Of a stretch of DNA of 30,000 bases, positions 1-10,490 are shown piece after piece (position 1 is the first letter of the stretch; each line of letters begins with the position of its first letter). The notes below the pieces were generated by a model. It did not search any database and was not told the DNA's origin. It worked only from the letters and a program-made list of their open reading frames with translations. The DNA is taken from the NCBI GenBank assembly GCA_016946835.1, contig JACVTC010000127.1, forward strand, positions 77,501 through 107,500. The letters run 5' to 3'. The translations under genes were made by a program, and so were the position numbers. Source of the DNA: Neocallimastix lanati (nom. inval.) (lineage: Eukaryota > Neocallimastigomycota > Neocallimastigomycetes > Neocallimastigales > Neocallimastigaceae).

Positions 1-528
1 AGAAAGTGATAATCAAAAAAAAAATTATATTGATATCAATATAATATAATATAATATATGTGTTAAGTCTAAAGAAATATATAAAAATAGAAATAGAACT
101 TTAATTTTAGATAGAATTAAATTAAATAAATAAAAAAAAATAAATAAAATATTTAAAACAGAAAAAAATTTAAAACAAAAAAAAATTTAAAACAAAAAAA
201 ATTTAAAACAAAAAAAAAATTTAAATATTAAATATATAAATAAATATATAAATAGATATAAATAGATAAATATAAATGGATAAATAGATATAGATATAGA
301 TATAGATATAGATTGATTTATTTTCAAAAAAAAAATTCTTTTTTTTATTTTTTTTTACCTTTCATTCACGAACCACTATCGTAGCTCAAACAATCAATAA
401 ATTTAGTAATACATAAATATTAATTATTCATCCATTATATTGATAATATTAATAGTATTCCACCCTTGTTGCTAAATATTTTAATGAAATAAAATAAAAA
501 TTTTTTAGTTAAAAATGGACAACTCTAT

Positions 529-530
<2 letters not shown>

Positions 531-563
<33 letters not shown>

Positions 564-565
564 AA
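531..565. repeat. GAAA tetranucleotide microsatellite
   Basis: About eight units of AGAA in tandem, a purine-only run in otherwise A/T-only DNA. A simple repeat with no evidence of function. Confidence 0.85.
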
Positions 566-1744
566 AGAATTAATTATCACCATTATTTTTATTAATTATA
601 AATTAATTTAACAATAATCAAATTATCATTCTTTTTATTTTTTTTTATTTTTTTTAATTAATTAATTCAATTAATTTCATTTTATTTTATTTTTAATTAT
701 GATTTAAAATGTATTGGTTTTCATTATTTATATCATTAAATAGAATTATTATTGTATTTATTTATCTATTTATTATTTTATTTATCTATTTATTATTTTA
801 TTTATTTATTTATTATTTTATTTATTATTTATTTATTTATTTTTGAAATATGGAAAAAGGATGAAAAAAAAAATACAAAAAAATATTTAAAACTATTTTG
901 TGTACAAAAAAAATTAAAAAATATTTTTTAATAAAACAATTTAATTAGGCTACACAAAACTTTAAAAAATATTATTTAAACTTTATTTTTTTAATTTTAT
1001 TTAATAATAAATAATTTTTAATATTTAATATACAAAAAATTAAATAAATAAATAAATAGAATAATAAATAAATAATAAAAATTAAAGTTTATGTAAAGTA
1101 ATATATAATAATATAAAATAATAGTATACAATAATATATAGTAATATAAAATAATAATATAGTAAAGTTTTTTATTAATTTTTAAAGTTTATTTTTATTT
1201 TAATTGTTAATGAGGATTATTTTTGTTTTAAAAAAAAAAAAGTTGATGTATATAAAAAAAATTTTTACATTTTTTTAATATTAAATATAAATATAAATAA
1301 ATAAATATAAATATAAATAAATAATTATTAATAAATAATAAATAAATATAAATATAAATAAATAAATATAAATAAATAATTATTAATAAATAATTATTAA
1401 TAAATAAATAAATAAAAAAATAAACAGCTTTTTATCTATATTTTTATCCATATTATAAATGGAAAAGATTAACTGATTAATAAAGGATTAAGTTATAGGA
1501 AAAGTGTTTTTTTTTTTTTTAATACAAGTATAAAATAAAATAATGTAAATGTAAATGTAAATGTAATTATAATGTAAATTAAAAATGAAAAATGACCATA
1601 TATGAAATATTATAAAATATAATAAAATATTATTAATAAACCAAAAAAAAAAAAAAAAAAAAGTTAAAACATAATGAAATTAAGGTTTAACAAAATTTAA
1701 AATATTAATATTTAGATCAAGAGATGAAAATAATTATGAATTTT

Positions 1745-1778
1745 TTAAACAAACTGAATAATAATTCAGTTTGTTTAA
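1745..1778. other. perfect 15-bp hairpin
   Basis: The arm TTAAACAAACTGAAT (1745-1759) and its exact reverse complement (1764-1778) are separated by the loop AATA. The arms contain several G/C bases, so this is not a trivial A/T palindrome. No gene ends nearby, so calling it a terminator is not supported. It could be a structured RNA, a protein site or a remnant of a small inverted-repeat element. Confidence 0.7.
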
Positions 1779-2241
1779 TTTATACATTATTATATTATCG
1801 GTAGTTAGTTTAGTTAAGTAGTAAAAAAGGATTGTCTCACTTTATGATGTATTTTTTTTTAGATATTGGATAGTAAATCTTTATGATATCTTAACCAGTA
1901 ATATAAAGATTATCATTAAGAAAAAAAAAAAAAAAGCTTAAATTATAGAAAAAAAAATTATAAAATAATAAATTATAAATTATAAATAATAATAAATAAT
2001 ACATAATATATAAAACATAATACATAATAAACAGTACATAATAAACAGTACATAATAAATAAATAATAAATAATAAGCTATCTTCCCATATGTATAAATA
2101 TATAAAGTGTTCAATAAATCCTTAAATAGTTAATAGTTAAATAGTATGTAAAGATATCATTTTTATAAGTTGAGCCAAAGTTTCAAAAGTAGTTACTAAA
2201 CATATTAAAACAAACAGATAATAGATTTAAAGTTTATTAAT

Positions 2242-2242
<1 letters not shown>

Positions 2243-2281
<39 letters not shown>

Positions 2282-2320
2282 AGAAAAAAACAGAAAAAAA
2301 CAGAAAAAAACAGAAAAAGA
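2243..2320. repeat. 38-base A tract plus CAGAAAAAAA repeats
   Basis: An unbroken A run (2243-2280) is followed by four 10-bp units starting CAG and continuing with A. Tracts of this length recur through the window and are a local signature rather than a gene feature. Confidence 0.85.
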
Positions 2321-2459
2321 AAATAGAACAAAAAAATAAACATAAAAAAAATATATATATAATAAATATGTAATAAATATATAAAAAAAAAATAACATTA
2401 TATAGATTAATTGTAATTTTTAATGAAATTATCTTAAATAAAAAATAACTATTTCTTTT

Positions 2460-2562
2460 AGATTTGTCAATTCAAACCCTTCTCTGGAATTAGGAATTTC
2501 CTGTATACCAAGAAATCTTAAATAATCTTGAAGGTGAGAGGTTCCAATTGCCTATATGAAGG
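2460..2562 (-). pseudogene. unidentified coding-like island
   Basis: This roughly 100-bp patch has mixed base composition unlike its surroundings. On the - strand one frame is open and complex, including GTSHLQDYLRFLGIQEIP then NSREGFELTN, ending at TAA near 2430. It is preceded on the same strand by ATATAG, which could be an intron acceptor. The + strand also has a partly open frame (EFPVYQEILNN...), broken by TAG. I do not recognise either product. It may be an exon of a gene, a gene fragment or a transposon scrap. Confidence 0.3.
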
Positions 2563-2569
2563 AACTCTT

Positions 2570-2776
2570 TTTTTTTTTTATTTTATTTCATTTTATTTTC
2601 TGAATATATTATTTATATTAATCTTATTTTTAAATAGTTTTTAACTTTTTTTTTTTTTTTTTACATAAAATATATATATATTTTTTTTTAAAATAAAATA
2701 ATAATAATAAACTTTTATTATGCACAAATTGAACAAATAATATTTATTTATTTTTTATTTATTTATTAATTTTGAG

Positions 2777-2840
<64 letters not shown>

Positions 2841-3787
2841 AAATGTACTTAATAAAATTAAATAAAGTTTAAAGTTCACAAATAACTGCAATAACTGCGG
2901 CTATAAAATAAATAATTGAATAATAACTAATAAATAAATAAATACAAAATTATGAATAATTAATTAATAAAAAGTGTATTTATTAATAAATAATAAACAA
3001 TAATAAATAATTGAATAATTAAATAATAAATAAATAAATAAATACAAAATTGAATAATTAATAAAAAGTAATAAATAATAAATAATAATAAATAATAAAT
3101 AATAATTAAATAATTAAATAATTAAATAATTAAATAAATATATAATAAATAATAAATAAATATATAATTGAATAATAAATACAAAATTATGAATAATTAA
3201 ATAATAAAATGTTTTTATTATTTATTATTAAATAATAAATATAAATAATTGAATAATTAAATAATTAAATAATAAATAAATAAATAAATACAAAATTATG
3301 AATAATTAAATAATAAATATAAATAATTGAATAATTAAATAATTAAATAATAAATAATAAAAAATAAATATAAAAATAAATATATATAGTAAATAAATAA
3401 ATATATATAGTAGATAAATAAATGTAAATATATATAATAAATAAATAAGGAATTGTGCATTTCTCAATATGGCTTATAAATATTTTAAAATAAAGCCATA
3501 CATTTTTAAGATATTCTATACAATCATTAATATATAAATAATTATTATTTTAACAGAAATAATAATATATATTAAAAAAAGAATTATAAAAAATTATTTT
3601 TTTTATAAAAAATTATTTTTACAATTGAATGTTTATAAATTATATATAAAAAAAAGTATATTTATTTTTTTTTTAATTTTTATTTATTTAATTATTAAAA
3701 GCAAGCCACATATAAAGCAGGCCACATTGCAAAATTCACTATTTCGAAATTATCTACTATATTCAAATAAATATATATAGAAGATAA
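2570..3787. other. AT-rich intergenic DNA with AATTGAATAATTAAATAATAAATA repeats
   Basis: It contains a 55-base T tract (2779-2833) running directly into ten A, then irregular repeats (2890-3440) built from AATAAATA, AATTGAATAAT and ACAAAATTATGAATAATTAA. The AATAAATAATTGAATAAT motif is the reverse complement of the interruption motif in the 16.5-17.7 kb array. An 8-bp stem TATGGCTT (3468-3475) / AAGCCATA (3493-3500) lies downstream. No protein-like frame was seen. Confidence 0.6.
2779..2843. repeat. 55-base T tract followed by ten A
   Basis: This is the longest homopolymer in the window. The T-to-A switch allows a short snap-back. Its length may be inexact because such runs assemble poorly. 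Confidence 0.85.
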
Positions 3788-4044
3788 TGTTAGAATATAT
3801 GATTAAATTTGTTTAAAATTATATTAATTATATTATTTCGTTAATGTGTTAATGATTCTCTTTGGATTTGAAATACATTATTTAATTCATTGTTAAAATA
3901 ATTTCATTGTATTATTATAAAGCCTCAATTAGTATTAATAATTTTAATTTTGTCAAACCTTTTTTTTTATCTTTGGTAATATTGCCTATTTCTAAATAAT
4001 AACTACTAATTTTAATTAATAATAAAACGTTTTATTTCCCTCTT
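3788..4044 (+). repeat. putative 5' LTR of element 1
   Basis: The start is placed at TGTTAGAATATATGATTA, which resembles the sequence after the element's own polypurine tract (TATTAACATATAATTA at 8066) and the LTR start inferred for element 2 (TGTTAAAATATAG, - strand from 14984). The end is placed directly before the primer-binding block. The two LTRs of this element are too diverged for me to align along their length, so the boundaries are inferred from both ends. Confidence 0.45.
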
Positions 4045-4058
4045 AGATTAAGAGTCTC
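4045..4058 (+). promoter_or_regulatory. primer-binding site, tRNA-Lys(CUU) half type
   Basis: AGATTAAGAGTCTC is shared exactly with element 2 at the equivalent position. Its complement GAGACTCTTAATCT is the anticodon stem-loop of eukaryotic tRNA-Lys(CUU), recalled from memory. The gag ATG follows 12 bases later at 4071. Confidence 0.6.
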
Positions 4059-4070
4059 TAAGTATTAAAA

Positions 4071-5553
4071 ATGTCTACTGAATTTCAATTTTGATGAATG
4101 GCATTTAATGGTTAAGAAAGTCTCTGATTATGTTGATAAAGACTTAATCACTCACACCTTTGGAAATTCAAGTTAAATGCCCGCAACCCAAAAGATTGGT
4201 GATGCCCAATGCTTATAAGTAACCTTTCCGATCAATTAAAGACTGCTAAAAGTTATGATGCTCCTGCTAAAATAATCATTAGTTCCAATGTACTACCAAA
4301 GGATGCATTGAAACAAAATCAAAAAAAATCTTCCAACGGCCTTTTGACTTTATAGCTAAATGAAAGGTAATCAATAAAGGAAGTGAAAAATGCTGATGAT
4401 ACATGTATAAACTATTAATGGATTAAGTGGTTATTCATTTAAAAAAAGCTAAAAAGTAGGTATCTATCGATGACGGAAAGGATGTCCATATGCGAGATTA
4501 AAGAAAAATATTTAGCTCTTTAGAAAAAAAAAAAAAAAAAAAAAATAGAACTTATCTTGGGAATTTAGAAAAAAAAACTTAACATAGGATACTCCACTTG
4601 TCATTCCCTATAGATTTAAAGATTCTACTAACAATCAAGAAAGGAATGAAGATGTGGGAGAATTTCATTTAAAGATGCTTTTTTTTTTTTTTTTTTTTTT
4701 TTTTTTGACCCTATTAAATTTTTCAAGATATAATTTTTTTAAAAAACGAGACCGCAAGAGATCTACCTACTCGAACACACACAAACCATACAGCCCTGCC
4801 ATTAATGAAGATGATATGGATATTAATCTCGTCTTGAAGAAATAACGGCGGCGATTTTTAGAGGAAAAAAAGATCTTTTGCGAATCAAAAAAAAAAAAAA
4901 AAAAAAAAAATTCATTTTTTACTAATATATCAAAACATTGGGATATCGGCAAATCAGAATAGTCATAATACTAATGATAGAAAAAATTCAATTTATTATA
5001 AAAAAAAAAAAAAAAAAAAAAAATAGAAATTATGCTAATTATAAAAGTAGTAATAATCAATCAAAAACAATAATAATTATACTGAAGATATAACAAGTAG
5101 TTACTAACTCAACCAATAACTAACATAAAAAAAAAATAACGAAAACCAACCAAAAAAAAAAAAAAAATACTAAACTTAATTTAGACAATGAAGACAATGT
5201 TCTCTCGAATCAAAAAAAAAAAAAAAAAAATGATGATGATAATAATCTAAAAATTTAACAATTCCTGTAGGGAAGAAGACATGTCCAATTGAAGAAACAA
5301 AATGATCAACAATGAAAAAAAAAAAAAAACCTCAAGGATTTTTAATTTAATTTCAAACCATTCTGAAAGAAAAATATATACAAAAACCAAAGAAGATAAA
5401 GAATAAAAAAAATCAAAGAGAAGACCTCACAAAAGTTCATATAAATATAAAAATCGTAACAAACAACTAAATTCCATATGGAATCCCACTAACAGTTACG
5501 CTGTCAGTACATTCTCAAAAGATTACATACAACACTGAAGATTACCTCCTTTA
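4071..5553 (+). pseudogene. copia gag remnant (element 1)
   Basis: It starts ATGTCTACTGAATTTCAATTT, then shifts into a frame reading NFNFDEWHLMVKKVSDY VDKDLITHTFG, the type of N-terminal Gag segment expected here. Later fragments such as DAPAKIIISSNVLPKDALKQ are recognisable only as pieces between stops. Homopolymers interrupt it near 4524-4544, 4679-4706, 4887-4909, 5000-5023, 5152-5167 and 5212-5230. Near 4810-4960 there are scraps (DDMDINLV, then FCES and HWDIGKSE) that could be the tail of Gag with a destroyed zinc knuckle, but this is weak. Not functional. Confidence 0.6.
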
Positions 5554-5736
5554 TTGGTTGCATTTCAACAGAAGCCAAAACTGTATTCATCACCAAACAA
5601 TTATTTCGAAGACGTTAATTCAACTAAGGTATCTATTTGGATCATTGACTCCGGGGCATCACTACATGTCACAAACTCCATTAATCTCTTAAAGAATATT
5701 AATATATATAATGAAAACAGATCCTTTACCCAATGG
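5554..5736 (+). pseudogene. copia aspartic protease remnant (element 1)
   Basis: An open stretch includes STKVSIWIIDSGASLHVTNS. DSGAS is the catalytic aspartate motif of retroviral-type protease, and the flanking WIID...H.TN pattern is typical of Ty1/copia pol. The active Asp lies near 5647. The frame stops at 5737 and downstream protease sequence is in other frames. Confidence 0.75.
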
Positions 5737-6084
5737 TGAAATCGTAAACATCCACTATTCATGATTCCTTCACTGAAAATATTAACAATAATAAAATCAT
5801 TTTGAATAAAGTGTTTCTCGTACCAAACATCACAAATAATATCATATCATTAAGTGAACTTATTAAACATAATTATTAAATCGTCTTCCTCAACCATTAT
5901 AATAAAGTTTTCGCTTCTTTATTTGATCAGCATGGAAATAAAATTACTAATAACCCATCTAATTAATCATAACATTTTCAAAAATATGGCTTTCAAATAG
6001 CATATATAACTTCAATGTTCGAAAACATACGCCCCTACTTCTCTTATGCATCTATCTACTCTATATCAAAAAGCTGACAAAATA

Positions 6085-6300
6085 AACCTATGGCATAGAC
6101 GACTTGACCATTATCCCATCAGCAAGATCCTTAACAATTTATCCAAAATTAAATATTCCATCTAGATGCCAAATCTGTTCTCTTTCAAAATTAAAAAGAT
6201 TTTCCACATAAAAATTCAACAAACTAAATCAAAAAGTACTTTCGAATTAATACATATGAATCCTCAGCCTTTCCACAAATAAAATAATCCAGCAAACTCC
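6085..6300 (+). pseudogene. GAG-pre-integrase and start of integrase (element 1)
   Basis: NLWHRRLDHYPISKILNNLS matches the conserved LWHxRLGH segment that precedes copia integrase. After a stop, fragments CQICSLSKLKRF and STFELIHMN correspond to the zinc-binding CxxC and the strand carrying the first catalytic Asp (LxHxD). The rest of the integrase core (second Asp, Glu) was not found before the RT, implying a deletion of most of that domain. Confidence 0.65.
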
Positions 6301-6790
6301 ATCTCCTACTACCTTTATTTCAAAGGAGTACTCAAATATCATTCCAAATCATAAAATCCGCAGGCAGGTACACTGAAGGTACGGAAACGCAGTATTATTA
6401 CATAAGCAATAGCCATATCAGCATTCCCTCACGCGTTAACACTAGTTATCGAATTCATCAACCTCAAATTTCTTCATCTTCTTCTATCAATAATCATGAC
6501 AAAAAACAAAATAAATAATAATAATCATAATGAAGTTTCTCCACAAAACATCCATACCAATACAGACACTGCAATTTCCCCTAATAATACTCATCCATCC
6601 ATCAGATAAAGAGGATAAATCAAGTATTACACAAATTAAATCTATATAAACAGACATTACCCAAATCAAGCTAACAAAAAGGAAATATAATTATTTATAC
6701 ACTCCCAATAAAAGAATAAATTCAGTTGTCCCTATTACCTATTACAAAACCTATAAAGTTTTATCCCAAGAAAGAAACCTAAGAGAATCA
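6300..6790 (+). other. unassigned internal segment of element 1
   Basis: This is moderately complex DNA between integrase and RT. One frame reads Ser- and Asn-rich pieces (QISSSSSINNHDKKQ), fitting the low-complexity linker that copia Pol often carries before RT. No catalytic motif was seen. Confidence 0.35.
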
Positions 6791-6819
6791 AAATATTTCG
6801 AAAGATATATTCAAGTTAT

Positions 6820-7260
6820 TAGATAAAGATAAATGGTTAGACGTTGTAAACAAAGAATTGCAAAAAACATGAAAAAACTAAACGTTTTTTAAGACTACAA
6901 AAAGCATTTCCCAAACCCAAAGGAGCTAATATCATCTCAAGTAAATGGGTTTTTAAGTATAGAAAGGATCCTAATGGGAATATCATCAAAGGGAAAGCAC
7001 GACTGGTCGCTCTTGGTTTCACTCAGCAGTAAATGTCAATGATATAATATTAATAGACAGAGAAAATGAAATACTTAAAAGTAAAAATAGCAAATTAAAA
7101 CTAATTTTAGCATTAAAGCCATTGGAGAATTAGATTTTCATTATTGGAATTAAGTTCGAGAAGTGTAATAACGGCTACCTAATGCATCAATTAGGATATA
7201 TTAATGAACTACTTAAAGACATTTAAATTAGAAAAATGTAAACCAACGAATAACTTAAAG
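6820..7260 (+). pseudogene. copia reverse transcriptase remnant with internal deletion (element 1)
   Basis: The opening helix DKDKWLDVVNKEL and the segment GANIISSKWVFKYRKDPNGN followed by IIKGKARLVALGFTQ are standard copia RT N-terminus. The next recognisable piece, VNDIILIDREN, occupies the place of the YVDD motif, and GELDF...IIGIKFEKCNNGYLMHQLGYI is the RT C-terminal segment. About a hundred residues between GFTQ and VNDI, including the first catalytic Asp, are missing. In VNDI the first Asp of YVDD is Asn. Confidence 0.8.
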
Positions 7261-7309
7261 CCAATTGAAAATTCATGAATTAAAAAACTAAGAAATTTGA
7301 TGAAACACT

Positions 7310-8013
7310 TTACAGAAGCGCCATAGCTAACCCTCTCTACCTGGCGATCTGTACAAGACCCGATATTCTGTTTTCAGTAAACAGAGCTGCAAAAAAAAAA
7401 AAAATAAAAATCCGACACTTGAAGATTGGATGAACGTGGAAAAAAAAAAATTTTTTAAAATACCTCCAAAGGGAACTAAGAACCACAGAATAAAATTTTC
7501 AAGTGATAGCAGTCTAAAGGAGTATGCAAATACTGATTACGGAGGTGACGCAATAACTAGGAAATCAACGTCGGTATTTTTTTTTGATAACGCTATAGGG
7601 AATTCACCTACAAGTTGGCAGTCAAAGCTTCAGCTTCAGCATTGCGTGGCTACTTCCACAGCTGAAGCTAAATATTAAACATCAGTGATTGCGCCAAACA
7701 TGGGATTATGGTACATGAATGTTAATGAAAGAATTAGTTATCAATAATCAGTTCATATTTAATTTGTGTGGACAATAAATCAGCAATCTATAATTGCTAA
7801 AATCAATCTCTCAATCCAAAGTCCTAGCATATCGATATAAAAATATCATCATATAAGAGATTTAATAAAAGAGAACAAGGTAAAGCTAGAATATATATAT
7901 TAAATCTGAAAGGAATATAGCTGATGGATTTACGAAATACCTTAATGGGACTTTATTGAGAAAATTTAGGGAAAGTTTACTTAACAGAATTTATCCCGAT
8001 TATAATAATTTTT
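7310..8013 (+). pseudogene. copia RNase H domain remnant (element 1)
   Basis: Recognisable in order: YRSAIANPLYLAICTRPDIL; KEYANTDYGGDAITRKSTS; SPTSWQSKLQLQ with STAEAKY; then a C-terminal tail LEYI.SERNIADGFTKYLNG. This is the Ty1/copia RNase H (ADxDYAGDxxTRRSTSG, SWxSKKQ, STAEAEY) and its usual end. Stops separate the blocks (for example at 7676). Confidence 0.8.
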
Positions 8014-8056
8014 AACAAATCAAAAAAAATCCATCAATGAAGATGTTAATAGATTT

Positions 8057-8065
8057 GAGGGGGAA
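8057..8065 (+). promoter_or_regulatory. polypurine tract of element 1
   Basis: GAGGGGGAA follows ATAGATTT just after the end of Pol, the second-strand priming site for LTR retrotransposons. The next bases, TATTAACATATAATTA, resemble the 5' LTR start TGTTAGAATATATGATTA, so the 3' LTR begins at 8066. Confidence 0.7.
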
Positions 8066-8320
8066 TATTAACATATAATTATTGGAATTATCCAAGAGAA
8101 TTATAGAATAGGAAATTATAAATAAATAAAAATTTCATTATTTTCTATTTATATTTTCATATAATTAATCTTAATGTAATATAACACAATTAAAGATAAA
8201 TAAACCTAATAAAAAGTAAAAAGTAGAATAATTAATTCCAACTTGAAATATTCATTTAATATATATATATAAAAGTAATTTTTTACAATGAATAAAATTA
8301 ATACTTATTAAATTATATTA
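8066..8320 (+). repeat. putative 3' LTR of element 1 (end unclear)
   Basis: The start is set by the polypurine tract and by resemblance of the first 18 bases to the 5' LTR. The end is estimated from the length of the 5' LTR. I could not find the matching 3' terminal sequence, so it may be truncated or diverged. Confidence 0.35.
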
Positions 8321-9081
8321 TTGCTAATTATTACTTAATAAAAAAAATATATATATATATATTTATATAATTTTAATTAAAATAAAATGAAATAAATAGT
8401 ATGATATATAATTGAAGTACAATTTGAATAAAGCAAAACAAAGTAAAAAATAAATAAATAAATAAAAAAAAAAAAAATAGTGAAGTAGGATAAAATATAA
8501 AAGTATTAATAAAAATAAAATAAAATAAAATATTAAGAAAAACTTATAAAATAATTAATTTAAATTTTATGTTTTTTCCATTTTTTAGTAAATTTCAAAA
8601 TTTAAAAAAATAATTAATCCAGCATTAATACGGTTATGACTTATACAAAGATCAATCCATAATTATATAATAATTTTAATTTTTTTTTTTTTAATTTCAT
8701 TTTTTATTTTTGAAAAAAATAGATATATTTATATATATTATAATTTTTTTTGATACTGATTTTCGTTAAAATTCCTATATAATTTTTTCACTACCATTAA
8801 TTAAATTCATTATTTTTTTTATTATTATTTTAATTAATTATATTTTGATTTTTAATTAATTATATTTTGATTTTTGATTTTGATTTTTGATTTTGATTTT
8901 TTATTTAGTTTTAATTATTTATATGGTTATTTATTTATTTATTTATTTATATATTTATTTAATATAATAAATTTTCAAACTTTTAATAGGAACAATGATG
9001 AAAATAATTTAAATTAGAATATAATTAATTATATATATATAGAGTAGTAGTTAATTCTAATTAAATTTCATTTTTAGTATA
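8321..9081. other. AT-rich intergenic DNA
   Basis: A/T runs, ATAT stretches and a short TTTTGATTTTTGA repeat (about 8840-8900). No protein-like frame or RNA gene was seen. A faint patch AATCCAGCATTAATACGGTTATGAC near 8616 could not be assigned. Confidence 0.55.
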
Positions 9082-9214
9082 TATGTAAAATGTTTAGTAG
9101 AATATGAAGCAAACGTAAATAAATAAGATAATTGGGGTAAAACATCATTACCTATTTTAACTTAAAAATTTAAATGATGCCATAGTAACATTAGTTGAAT
9201 AAATAAATCAATAA
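9082..9214 (+). pseudogene. ankyrin-repeat gene fossil
   Basis: The + strand reads YVKCLVEYEANVNK, a stop, DNWGKTSLPILT, a stop, then after a frame change NLNDAIVTLVE. This is one and a half ankyrin repeats of the type seen in the 27-29 kb gene (VKYLVEHGADVNKENNWGKTPLIISCEKGNDAIVKYL), in the opposite orientation. At least two stops and one shift make it a relic. It is bounded by A/T repeats on both sides, and no other repeats of the same array were found nearby. Confidence 0.7.
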
Positions 9215-9253
9215 AATAAGAAATGCAAAGCACAATTATTTATATAATTTCAT

Positions 9254-9505
<252 letters not shown>

Positions 9506-9664
9506 TATATTCTACTATTCATTATTATTATTATTGTCTTTAATTAACTATTTTTTTTTTCTTTATAATTTATTTAAATTTATTAACTTTTTAGTATTTT
9601 AATAAATAATTAAAATAAAAAATAAAAAAAAATAAAAAATTAATATTAATAAAATAAATAAAAT

Positions 9665-9795
9665 AAATTAACATAACATAAAATAAAATAAAAAATAAAA
9701 TATGGATACAATTACAATATAATATAAATTTCTTTATATATAAAAATATAAAGTTAATGTCAATTTAAATTAGTATAAAAAAAAATTAAAATTAA
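9665..9795 (-). repeat. dispersed repeat, copy next to element 2
   Basis: Partner of the repeat at 29735-29875. It lies 3' of the element 2 Pol stop on the sense strand, the position expected for a 3' LTR, but I could not match it to the putative 5' LTR at 14812-14984. Confidence 0.55.
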
Positions 9796-9866
9796 TTATA
9801 TCTTTATTAGAACTATTTTATTTTATTAATTTTTATTTTTTTTTTTTTTTTATTTTATATTATATT

Positions 9867-10490
9867 TTAATTATCAAAAATTATATGGTTAAATTTCTTA
9901 ATATTAAAACCAGATACTGGTTTTGTTAAAGGATCAGCTAACATATCATTTGTGCTAATATATTCTAATTTTATATTCTTTTCTTTTATTTTTTCCTGAA
10001 TAAATCTATATCTAGTATCAATATGTTTGCATCTACCTTTAGCATTTTCATCTTCAGCTATTGCTATACAAGCTTTATTATCTACTTTTATTTTTATTAA
10101 GACATTCTTATTAGTTATTTCTTCGAATAAATTTTTTTAACCATATTCCATGTTTTTGCGCATTCAGTAATACTAACAAATTCAGCTTCAGCTGTTGATA
10201 AATGTAACATTTCTTTGAATTTGTGATTTCCAGGAAATTGGACTATTTCCAAGTAAGAATATATATCCACTTACAGATCTTCTAGTGGCTTCATCATTAG
10301 CGTAATCAGCATCTGAAAAATCCAACTAATCTATTTTTTCCATTATAGTATATTGATTTATTTATTGTAGATTTTAAATATTGTAATATCAGTAGTAATG
10401 CTTTATAGTCTATAGTTGTTGGATGTTCACAATTTCTTGATGCTTGGTTAACTGCATATGTAATGTCTGGTCTAGATTTTATTGGCAATA
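9867..10490 (-). pseudogene. copia RNase H domain and Pol C-terminus (element 2)
   Basis: In order: SRPDITYAVNQASRN; DADYANDEATRRSVSGYI; then, in shifted frames, SPISW-like and TAEAEFVSITECAKTW-like pieces; VDNKACIAIAEDENAKGRCK; HIDTRYRFIQEKIKEKNIKL; and the tail NDMLADPLTKPVSGFNIKKF ending HIIFDN and TAA. This is a full set of Ty1/copia RNase H landmarks with at least two frameshifts (near 10310 and 10230). Confidence 0.8.

Larger units (their letters stand above)
1..2449. other. AT-rich intergenic DNA, no gene seen
   Basis: No open frame with amino-acid complexity was found on either strand. It holds short A/T runs, an ATAGAT hexamer run near 284-312, a GAAA run (531-565), TTTA/TATT runs (750-840), AAATAAAT runs (1280-1420) and a 38-base A tract (2243-2280) followed by four CAGAAAAAA-like units to 2320. 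A perfect hairpin at 1745-1778 is listed separately. A slightly less AT-rich patch at 358-400 gave no recognisable protein in any frame. Confidence 0.6.
3788..8320 (+). mobile_element. degenerate Ty1/copia retrotransposon (element 1)
   Basis: A copia-order element is recognisable: 5' LTR, primer site, gag, protease, GAG-pre-integrase, a little integrase, reverse transcriptase, RNase H, polypurine tract, start of 3' LTR. The order protease-integrase-RT-RNase H identifies Ty1/copia rather than Ty3/gypsy. It is dead, with stops and frameshifts throughout, the integrase catalytic core largely absent, and the RT collapsed between the fingers and the YVDD position. A/T homopolymer runs of 15-28 bases interrupt the former gag. 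The 3' limit is uncertain because the 3' LTR end was not recognised. It is more balanced in base composition than its surroundings, as expected of an insertion. Confidence 0.85.

Noticed and set aside
4654-4952. Small frames on both strands with Phe runs
   Set aside because: Created by T and A runs in the dead gag of element 1.
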